From NCBI GenBank assembly GCA_946480485.1, contig CAMLJW010000189.1, positions 1-9,408 of the forward strand: a stretch of 9,408 bases of DNA. The letters are read 5' to 3'. Shown here one piece after another: positions 1 through 6,600 of this stretch. Under the pieces are notes generated by a model, which was not told the origin of the DNA, did no database searches, and saw nothing but the letters and a program-made list of their open reading frames with translations. This DNA comes from an uncultured Streptomyces sp. GTDB taxonomy: Bacteria > Actinomycetota > Actinomycetes > Streptomycetales > Streptomycetaceae. The translations under genes and the position numbers were made by a program. Numbering within the stretch: position 1 is the first letter of the stretch; each line of letters begins with the position of its first letter.

Positions 1-190
1 GGCTCAGGGCGGCACCGAAGAAACTCTCGTCCAGGCGCTTTGTAGGAACCCGACAGCATCTCAGCCAGCTCCACACGCACCCCGGCCACCGCCGCTGCAC
101 GCCCGCTGCACAAATGGCCACCGCTCGGCCACCGGAGGCCCCTGAATGCTGCCCCGCGAGGGGGCCAAGGACAGCCCAGAGGCTGCAGAA
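1..190. other. Left-edge region with no supportable gene
   Basis: This stretch lies downstream of the tRNA terminator and shows no gene I can defend. A minus-strand frame is open from about position 107 to the left edge and contains GTG and ATG start options, including an ATG at 57-59. Its third-position G+C is only moderate, well below the neighbouring genes, so it may be the start of a gene beyond the edge or chance. A plus-strand frame beginning at 114 runs straight through the tRNA and is not credible. No transposase, integrase or repeat of the tRNA 3' end is visible here. Confidence 0.4.
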
Positions 191-231
191 AAGGAAAAAC
201 CCCAGGTCACGGCGAGTGAGTCCTGGGGTTT
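189..231 (-). terminator. Intrinsic terminator of tRNA-Thr
   Basis: A perfect 10-bp inverted repeat (AAACCCCAGG at 231-222, CCTGGGGTTT at 206-197, minus-strand sense) encloses a 15-nt loop. On the minus strand the stem ends in a T-rich run, TTTTT-CC-TTTT, down to 189. It starts only 5 nt after the tRNA discriminator base, as expected for a stand-alone tRNA unit. It is the only hairpin in the window with a clear T-tract. Confidence 0.85.
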
Positions 232-236
232 CTCGG

Positions 237-310
237 AGCCGCCTTCGGGATTCGAACCCGAGACCTACGCATTACGAGTGCGTTGCTCTGGCCATCTGAG
301 CTAAGGCGGC
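237..310 (-). tRNA. tRNA-Thr, anticodon CGU
   Basis: A full cloverleaf reads on the minus strand. It has a 7-bp acceptor stem (GCCGCCT with AGGCGGC), a D stem GCTC/GAGC with a 9-nt loop, an anticodon stem ACGCA/TGCGT with loop CTCGTAA, a 5-nt variable loop, and a T stem TCGGG/CCCGA with loop TTCGAAT. The anticodon CGT reads the Thr codon ACG, one of the two preferred Thr codons in high-GC genomes. The discriminator is U (complement of position 237). The next bases are CCG rather than CCA, so the CCA tail must be added enzymatically, which is common in actinomycetes. All stems pair perfectly, so this should be functional. tRNA 3' ends such as 238-262 are frequent integration targets in Streptomyces, but no element is inserted here. 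Confidence 0.95.
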
Positions 311-321
311 GTGCTGCCCGC

Positions 322-349
322 ACTATGGTGCGATCGGCAACGTCGGTAA
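322..349 (-). promoter_or_regulatory. Candidate tRNA-Thr promoter
   Basis: On the minus strand, a -35-like TTACCG (349-344) and a -10-like CATAGT (327-322) are separated by 16 nt. Initiation about 7 nt past the -10 would give a leader of roughly 5 nt before the mature tRNA 5' end at 310. The position is sensible for a tRNA gene, but both hexamers are imperfect matches to the consensus for the principal sigma factor (HrdB-type). Confidence 0.4.
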
Positions 350-362
350 GTCTACACAGTTT

Positions 363-399
363 CCGGGGGTGCTCCCCACGTGCCCTGAGGGACCCCCGG
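363..399 (-). terminator. Hairpin downstream of the S33 hydrolase gene
   Basis: An 8-bp perfect inverted repeat (CCGGGGGT 363-370, ACCCCCGG 392-399) surrounds 21 nt that contain a further CCC/GGG pairing. It begins 12 nt after the hydrolase stop codon on the minus strand. There is no T-run, which is frequent for Streptomyces terminators. The position between the hydrolase stop and the tRNA promoter supports a transcription end here. Confidence 0.5.
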
Positions 400-411
400 T
401 GGGCCCCGTGG

Positions 412-2046
412 TCAGGTTGCTGAGCAGCTCTTTTCCTTGGTGGGAGGGGTGCCTTGCAGGAGGTAGCGGTTGATCGTGGAGTCGATGCAGGCGCTGCCGC
501 GGCCGTATGCGGTGTGACCGTCGCCGTCGTAGGTGAGGAGGGTGGCGGAGGAGAGCTGGGCGGCAAGGGACTGGGCCCAGCGGTAGGGGGTCGCGGGGTC
601 GCGGGTGGTGCCGACCACGACGACGGGTGCGGCTCCCTTCGCCTCGATGCGGTGCGGTTCACCAGTCGGCATCACGGGCCAGTACGCGCAGTTGAGGGAC
701 GCCCACGCAAGGCCCCTGCCGAAGACCGGGGAGGCCTTCTCGAAGGAGGGGAGGGCTTCCCCTACCGCCTCGGGGGAGGAGAAGGCCGCCGGCAGATCCA
801 GGCAGTTCACCGCCGCGTTCGCGAACATCAGGTTCGCGTACTGCCCGTCTGCGTCGCGCTCGTAGTAGCTGTCGGAGAGGATCAGCAGGCCCGCGCCGTC
901 CTTGTCCTTCATGGCCATGGTGAGGGCCTCGCGCAGCCGGGGCCAGGCCGCCTCGTCGTACATCGCCGCGATGACGCCAGTCGTCGCCAGTGCCTCCCCC
1001 AGCTTGCGGCCATCCGTGTCGCCCGCCTCGATGGGCGCGGTGTCGAGCTGCTGGAAGAAGGCCTTCAGGTTCCTGCCGACCTGTTTCGGAGTCGTTCCCG
1101 GGCCGCCCAGCGGGCAGTCGGACTGGCGCACGCAGTCCTTCGCGAAGGCCTGGAACGCCGTCTCGAACCCCGCCGTCTGGTCCTCGTTCGTCCTGCGGGC
1201 GGGCAGCGACGGGTCCATCGCACCGTCCAGAACCAGTCGGCCCACCCTGTCGGGGTACAAACCCGCGTACGTGGCGCCCAGGAACGTGCCGTACGAGGCG
1301 CCGACGTACGTCAGCCTGTCGTCCCCCAGTGCGGCGCGCAGGACATCCATGTCGCGGGCCGCCTCGACCGTTGACACATGGCGCAGCAGTTCGGGCGAGT
1401 GTCGCCCGCAGCCCTCGGCGAACTCCTTGAAGCCGTCGACCAGTTCGTCCTTCTCCCGCGCGTTGTCGGGGGTGATGTCCATCTGCGTGTAGGTGTCCAT
1501 CTCGCGGCCGGTGAGGCATTCGACCGGCTCACTGCGGGCGACGCCACGCGGGTCGACGGCGACCATGTCGTAACGGGCGCGGACGTCAGCCGGGTATCCG
1601 ACACCCGCGTACGACTGGAGGTAGCCGACCGCCGAACCGCCCGGGCCGCCCGGGTTGACCAGCAGCGAACCGATCCGCTTGCCCGGGCCCGTGGCCTTCT
1701 TGCGGGAGACGGCCAGCTTGATGTCGCCGGAGGCCGGCTCCGCGTAGTCGAGCGGCGCCTTCAGGGTGGCGCACTCGAAGTCGGGGACACCGCAGTCGCG
1801 CCAGTTCAGCTTCTGTCCGTAGTACGGAGCGAGCGCCGGCGGTGTGGCCTTGGGCAGCGCGTCCAAAGCCGAGGCCCCTGCCGGGCTCGCGGAGCTCATC
1901 GAACTCCCCGTGGAGCAGGCGGAGATGAGCAGTCCAGCGGCCGCGAGCAGCACGCCGCACGCACGAAGGGAGCGGTGGGAGAGGGTCGACCTGGCCCGGA
2001 TCGACCGGCCCCGGGAGGTTCTGAGCTGGCGCCTGTTACTCATCAC
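412..2046 (-). CDS. Secreted lipoprotein alpha/beta-hydrolase, peptidase S33 / tripeptidyl aminopeptidase type
   Basis: The 544-residue product resembles the Streptomyces tripeptidyl aminopeptidase family (Tap, SlpD and SlpE), which are exported serine exopeptidases that remove short N-terminal peptides. Visible family marks are the oxyanion-region NPGGPGGS (131-138), the nucleophile elbow GASYGT with Ser251, the acidic residue Asp483 in TTRDPATPY, and His511 in GDGHTAYG. That completes a Ser-Asp-His triad in the usual order. The N terminus has an Arg-rich segment, a hydrophobic stretch (31-42) and a lipobox ISAC with Cys44, followed by a Ser/Ala/Pro linker. I therefore infer a membrane-anchored extracellular lipoprotein. 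A twin-arginine pair at 5-6 makes Tat export possible, although it sits unusually far from the hydrophobic core. The start is GTG at 2046, with AGGG 10 nt upstream; an ATG at 2043 is the alternative. Substrate specificity cannot be read from sequence, and an esterase role is possible. Confidence 0.9.
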   Translation of the reverse strand: MMSNRRQLRTSRGRSIRARSTLSHRSLRACGVLLAAAGLLISACSTGSSMSSASPAGASALDALPKATPPALAPYYGQKLNWRDCGVPDFECATLKAPLDYAEPASGDIKLAVSRKKATGPGKRIGSLLVNPGGPGGSAVGYLQSYAGVGYPADVRARYDMVAVDPRGVARSEPVECLTGREMDTYTQMDITPDNAREKDELVDGFKEFAEGCGRHSPELLRHVSTVEAARDMDVLRAALGDDRLTYVGASYGTFLGATYAGLYPDRVGRLVLDGAMDPSLPARRTNEDQTAGFETAFQAFAKDCVRQSDCPLGGPGTTPKQVGRNLKAFFQQLDTAPIEAGDTDGRKLGEALATTGVIAAMYDEAAWPRLREALTMAMKDKDGAGLLILSDSYYERDADGQYANLMFANAAVNCLDLPAAFSSPEAVGEALPSFEKASPVFGRGLAWASLNCAYWPVMPTGEPHRIEAKGAAPVVVVGTTRDPATPYRWAQSLAAQLSSATLLTYDGDGHTAYGRGSACIDSTINRYLLQGTPPTKEKSCSAT

Positions 2047-2087
2047 ATGAGCGTAACCCTGCGCAACTGACCGATCACTTATGGTGG

Positions 2088-2126
2088 TCTATTTGCCTCA
2101 TACGAGTGACGTCGTCAATCCGTCAC
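2088..2126 (-). promoter_or_regulatory. Candidate promoter and operator-like inverted repeat upstream of the S33 hydrolase
   Basis: On the minus strand a good -35-like TTGACG (2118-2113) is followed 19 nt later by a weak -10-like AATAGA (2093-2088). The -35 lies inside an inverted repeat, GTGACG (2106-2111) and CGTCAC (2121-2126), separated by 9 nt. Such an arrangement could be a repressor site. The 19-nt spacer and poor -10 make the promoter assignment uncertain. Confidence 0.3.
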
Positions 2127-2176
2127 AGCGGCAGTCCTTCGCAGGCAGCCGACCTCGTCACCCGGGCCCATGGCAA

Positions 2177-2190
2177 GCCTGCGCACAGGC
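2177..2190 (-). terminator. Weak hairpin after holB
   Basis: A short stem-loop, GCCTG (2177-2181) and CAGGC (2186-2190) with a 4-nt loop, lies 27-40 nt downstream of the holB stop. It has no T-tract and only five base pairs. It is the best terminator-like structure I see between holB and the hydrolase gene, and it is weak. Confidence 0.2.
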
Positions 2191-2216
2191 GGGCTGTGGC
2201 CGGCGCTCACCCCGGC

Positions 2217-3422
2217 TCACCCCGCCCGCAACGCCATCGTCATCGCCTCCACCGCCAGCAGCGGCGCCACATTGCGGTCGAGGGCCTCGCGGCAGGCGGC
2301 GATCGCTTCTATGCGGCGCAGGGTCGCTTCGGCGGAAGTACCGCGTGCGAGGCGCTCCAGCGTGTCCTGCATATCCGTGTTCGCGAGGGCGAGGCTGGTG
2401 CCGAGCTGGAGGGCGAGGACGTCGCGGTAGAAGGCGGTGAGGTCGACCAGGGCGAGGTCCAGGCTGTCGCGCTGCGTACGCGTTCTGCGGCGCTTCTGCT
2501 TTTCCTCCAGTTCCTTCATCACGCCTGCGGTGCCGCGCGGCATGCGGCCGCCCTGGGCCGCGCCGAGCGCCGCTTTCAGCTCCTCGGTCTCCTTCCCGTC
2601 TATCTCCTCGGCCATCTGCTTGGCGTCCTCAAAGGCCGCGTCGATCAGCTCCTGGGCCGCCTTGAGACAGCCGCCGACGTCGTCGATGCGGAGCGGAAGC
2701 TTGAGGACGGCGGCGCGGCGCTCGCGGGCGCGCTCGTCCGTGGCCAGGCGGCGGGCGCGGCCGATGTGGCCCTGGGTGGCGCGGGCGGCGGCGGCCGCGA
2801 CGTCCGGCTCGATGCCGTCGCGACGTACGAGGACGTCGGCGACCGCGGCCACGGGCGGCGTCCGGAGCGTGAGGTGGCGGCAGCGGGAGCGGATGGTGGG
2901 CAGGACGTCCTCGACGGAGGGCGCGCACAGGAGCCAGACCGTGCGCGGGGCGGGCTCTTCGACGGCCTTCAGGAGTACGTTGCCCGCGCCTTCCGTGAGG
3001 CGGTCGGCGTCCTCCATGACGATGACCTGCCAGCGGCCGCCCGCCGGGGCCATCTGGGCGCGTCGGACCAGGTCGCGGGTCTCCTTGACACCGATGGAGA
3101 GGAGGTCGGTGCGGACGATCTCCACGTCGGCGTGGGTGCCGATCAGGCTTGTGTGGCACCCGTCGCAGAACCCGCAACCGAGAGCTCCGCCGAGGGCGCG
3201 GTCAGGGCTCAGGCACTGGAGGGCCGCCGCGAAAGCCCTTGCCGCGGTGGAACGGCCCGACCCCGGCGGGCCCGTGAACAGCCAGGCGTGCGTCATCTTC
3301 GACGCCTCAGGGGGCGCAGTGCCGGCCGCCGCCGCCGTGACCAGGGCGTCGGCATCCCGGGCGGCGGCGTCGAGCTGCGCGCTCACCTTCTCCTGCCCCA
3401 CCAGGTCATCCCATACGGGCAT
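2217..3422 (-). CDS. holB: DNA polymerase III clamp-loader subunit delta-prime
   Basis: The 401-residue protein is the delta-prime subunit of the replicative clamp loader, which helps load the beta clamp on primed DNA. It begins with the typical VWDDLVGQ motif. It has a Walker A-like GPPGSGRST (51-59) in which Arg57 stands where ATP-hydrolysing members carry Lys, a four-Cys zinc module (Cys70, 83, 86, 89), a Walker B-like VIVMEDAD (133-140) and the SRC motif (179-181) that supplies the arginine finger to a neighbouring subunit. The C-terminal part (about 230-401) is helical, with a basic Lys/Arg patch at 303-318, and would be the collar domain. I chose ATG at 3422 because family similarity starts there and GGAAGGG lies 9 nt upstream. 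The frame is open to 3629, but that 69-residue extension is low-complexity with no family similarity. The gap to tmk is 229 bp and to the hydrolase 170 bp. Confidence 0.93.
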   Translation of the reverse strand: MPVWDDLVGQEKVSAQLDAAARDADALVTAAAAGTAPPEASKMTHAWLFTGPPGSGRSTAARAFAAALQCLSPDRALGGALGCGFCDGCHTSLIGTHADVEIVRTDLLSIGVKETRDLVRRAQMAPAGGRWQVIVMEDADRLTEGAGNVLLKAVEEPAPRTVWLLCAPSVEDVLPTIRSRCRHLTLRTPPVAAVADVLVRRDGIEPDVAAAAARATQGHIGRARRLATDERARERRAAVLKLPLRIDDVGGCLKAAQELIDAAFEDAKQMAEEIDGKETEELKAALGAAQGGRMPRGTAGVMKELEEKQKRRRTRTQRDSLDLALVDLTAFYRDVLALQLGTSLALANTDMQDTLERLARGTSAEATLRRIEAIAACREALDRNVAPLLAVEAMTMALRAG

Positions 3423-3590
3423 GGGTTGCCGCCCTTCCGTCGCACTGTGCCGTGTCGCGTCCCATTGTGCGGGAGGGGACTGACAACGGGGTGTCACGCT
3501 GGGTGAGCGGGGCTCGGCGCGGACCTCCAAAGGGACACGAGCTCCGAGGGCAGCCAAGCCCCCCGCGGCGGCCCACACGGCGGCCGGCGG

Positions 3591-3618
3591 GGCGACGCCG
3601 TGCGTCAGCGGCGTCGCC
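3591..3618 (-). terminator. GC-rich hairpin after tmk
   Basis: A perfect 10-bp inverted repeat (GGCGACGCCG 3591-3600, CGGCGTCGCC 3609-3618) with an 8-nt loop lies 34-61 nt downstream of the tmk stop. It lacks a T-tract. Its position between tmk and holB suggests it ends or attenuates tmk transcription, so holB probably has its own promoter, although I could not find a convincing one in 3423-3590. Confidence 0.45.
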
Positions 3619-3651
3619 GCCAACGACACCGCACGTCAGCGCGTCCGTACG

Positions 3652-6600
3652 TCAGCGCCCTCGGCGCCCCCGCTCCCCGTCCCAGTCGTCATCCTCACGC
3701 GGGCCCAGCAATTCGTCCGCCAGCGTCGGGAGATCGTCCAGCGGGGTCTCCTCCGCCCAGTCCGAGCGCGGACGTCGACGCGAGCCGTCCTCGGGGTCGA
3801 CCTGGGGCAGCTCGCGGGTGCGGGCGTCGGAGCCGTCGGGCGCCGGTGGCTCCTCACGGAAGTACCCCGGGGGCACCCGGTCCGCCGGGTCACTCCCCCA
3901 CTCGCCCCCACGGTCCTCCCGTACGGGAGGGAGTACGGCTGTCTCACCGGCGGCCCCGTGCGGCTCCGGAGGCTGCGGCAGCACAGTTGTCTCGTCGTCG
4001 GCCCCCTGCGGCGGTTGCGACAGCACGGCCGTCTCCTCCGCGTCGGGCCCGGCGTCGCGGGGCGGCACGGGAGGCAGCACGGCGGTCTCGTCGGCCGGGC
4101 CTGCGGACGCGTTTGTCGGCGTCACGACAGGCGTCGGGACCGTCGTCTCGTTGTCGCGCACTTCGGCCGAGGAACCGGATTCCTCCCTACCGGCGGAAGC
4201 CGACCCGGCAGCCGACCCGGCAGCCGACTCCGCGGCCGCGGCGGGGGCCTCCGAAGCCGCAGCCCGCCGAGCCTCCTCGGCCCGCAGCAGCGCCTCCTCA
4301 GCCTTCCGCTGCTTCTCCAGGCGCCGCTCCTCCGCCTCCCGGCGGAGCCGCGCCTCCTCGGCGGCCTGCTTGCGCAGGCGCTCCTGCTCGGCCGCGCGGG
4401 CCTGCTCCTGCGCGAGCCGCCGCGCCCGCTCCTCCGCGGCCCGCTGGCGCGCCTCTTCGGCCCGCCTCCGGGCCTCCTCGGCCTGCCGCTCGGCCTCGCG
4501 CCGCTGTGCCTCCTCCAGCTCGCGCTGCCTGCGTTCCTCTTCCTCCGCGCGCAGCCGGGCGAGCTGCTCCTGCCGCTCGCGCTCGAGGCGCTCCTCCTCG
4601 GCCTTGCGGGCGGCCTCTTCCGCGGCGCGACGCCGCGCCTCCTCCTCGGCCGCCTTACGGGCCTCCTCCTGGGCCTTCACCTCGGCCTCGGAGAGCGGGA
4701 GCAGCATGTCGAGCCGATGCCGGATCACCGTGGTGACGGCCTCGGGCTCCTGCCCGGCGTCAACCACCAGGTAGCGCGTGCAGTCGGCCGCCGCGAGCGT
4801 CAGAAAACCGGACCGCACGCGCGCGTGGAACTCGGCGGGCTCCGACTCCAGCCGGTCCGGCGCCTCCGTGAACCGCTCGCGGGCGGCCTCCGGCGACACA
4901 TCGAGCAGCACCGTCAGATGCGGTACGAGTCCGTTCGTCGCCCAGCGGTTGATACGGGCGATCTCGGTCGGAGACAGGTCGCGGCCCGCTCCCTGGTACG
5001 CCACCGAAGAGTCGATGTACCGGTCCGAGATCACGACCGCGCCCCGCTCCAGCGCGGGCCGCACCACGGTGTCCACGTGCTCGGCGCGGTCGGCGGCGTA
5101 CAGCAGCGCCTCGGCCCGGTGCGACAGCCCGGCCGAGGACACGTCCAGCAGGATCGACCGCAGCCGCTTCCCCACGGGGGTGGCGCCCGGCTCACGGGTC
5201 AGCACGACCTCGTGCCCCTTGGCCCGGATCCACTCCGCGAGTGTCTCGGCCTGCGTTGACTTCCCGGCCCCGTCACCGCCCTCCAGGGCGATGAAGAACC
5301 CGGCGGTTGCGGGCACCTGCGCGGGATCGTCTCCGCCCCGCAGCGCGTCCCGCAGATCCTTGCGCAGCGGTACCCCGGACCGGTCGTCGGCCTTGGCCAG
5401 CACCAGCGCGGCGACCGGCAGCAGCAGCGCGCCGACCAGCATCAGGGTGAAGGCCGCGCCCCCGTGCGCGAACACGAACCTGCCGTTCTCCAGCCGGTGC
5501 GGCCCGATCGCCGCGGCCACCACAGGGGCCACCACGGCTCCCAGGGCGACGAAAACCCGTACGACCGCGTGCAGATGCTCCGTCGTACGCGCCCGCCGGT
5601 AGTCCTCGGTCTCCTGGTCGAGCAGCGTGTGTCCGGTGTGCGCGGCGGTGCCCGCGCCGACGCCTGCGAGCAACACGACCAGGAGCACCGTGGTGACGTC
5701 CGGAACGAGCCCGGCGGCGAGCAGCGCGACCCCTGTGAAGGCGATCGCCAGGGCGAGCAGCCGGCGCCGCGACAGAGAAGGCAGCAAGGAGGATGCCCTG
5801 CGGATCCCGAAGACCGTGCCCCCGGTCAGCGCGAGCACGAGCAGCCCGTACAACACCGGCCCGCCGCCCAGGTCCTTCGCGTGCAGCACGGCGACGGCGA
5901 CGGCCGCCGCGACCGCCCCGGCCACCGCCGCGCAGGCCAGGACCAGCAGTGGAATCGCGCCGGTACGCCCCTTGTCGACGCCGGTGCCCGCCTTGGGGCG
6001 GCGCATGCCCTCGAGCGGCGACCGTGCGCGCGGGGTGCGCCCATCGGGCAGCTCCAGCAACGTGAGCACCGACAGGGACGCGGCGAACAGGCCCGCGGAG
6101 ACGTACGACGCGAGGGCCGCCTGATGCTGGTCGAACCAGGCCAGTCCGGCGCCCAGCAGGTTGTTGACGAGCCCGGCCAGGACGAGGGTCGCGGCCGCGA
6201 GGGGCACTGCCACGCATCCCGTACGCAGCGACAGGCGCCGCAGGGCGTCCATGTTGTCCGGCAACCCGGGAGGGGCGGTGCGCAGCGCTTCGTTGCAGAG
6301 GCGGGGCCGTGAGACGGGGGAGGGGATCGTCGCACTCTCCAGCGGCGGTGCGGGCAGCAGCGCGGGCGCCGCGCTCTCCCGGCACACCGCCCAGAAGCGC
6401 TCGGCGACCCCGGTCACGAAGGTGGTCACCAGGATCACGGCCAGCGCGTCGTCGGGCGTCCAGTCGATCCACAGGGGCGCGATGATCAGCAGCGCTGCGC
6501 GCAGCCCGTCCGCGCCGACCATGGTCCAGCGGCGGTCGAGCGGCCCCTCCGGCGCGGTGAGGGAGGTGAGCGGTCCGAGGAGCACCGCCCCGAAGAGCAG

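Noticed and set aside
114..299. Plus-strand open frame of 61 codons
   Set aside because: It runs through the tRNA terminator and most of the tRNA-Thr gene on the opposite strand and has no recognisable similarity.
207..662. Minus-strand open frame of 151 codons
   Set aside because: It overlaps the C-terminal end of the hydrolase in another frame and then the tRNA; its composition is Pro/Ser/Arg low complexity typical of a GC-rich shadow.
454..1374. Plus-strand open frame of 306 codons antisense to the hydrolase
   Set aside because: The opposite frame has a complete catalytic triad and lipobox. The antisense product is Arg/Gly/Val low complexity with no motif.
3440..3500. TTGTCA and CACAAT upstream of holB as a promoter
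   Set aside because: The two hexamers are only about 11 nt apart, too close for a sigma-70-type promoter.
2106..3506. Plus-strand open frame of 466 codons antisense to holB
   Set aside because: It mirrors the holB codon pattern; holB has zinc, Walker and SRC motifs while this frame has none.
3423..3629. Possible 69-residue N-terminal extension of delta-prime
   Set aside because: Family similarity and a well-placed GGAAGGG both point to ATG 3422. The extension is Ala/Pro/Arg-rich, unlike any delta-prime, and would cover the tmk hairpin.
3603..3657. Three copies of CGTCAGCG (3603-3610, 3634-3641, 3650-3657)
   Set aside because: Short, GC-rich and unevenly spaced; one copy overlaps the tmk stop. 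Not enough to call an operator or iteron array.
3452..4774. Plus-strand Ser/Arg-rich open frame opposite the tmk tail
   Set aside because: Its Ser/Arg composition is simply the complement of the Glu/Arg/Ala helix codons; no start signal or family similarity is seen.
3958..5259. Plus-strand Leu/Arg-rich open frame opposite the tmk kinase and helical arm
   Set aside because: Another complement of the repetitive Glu/Arg/Ala codons and the kinase region; no plausible function.
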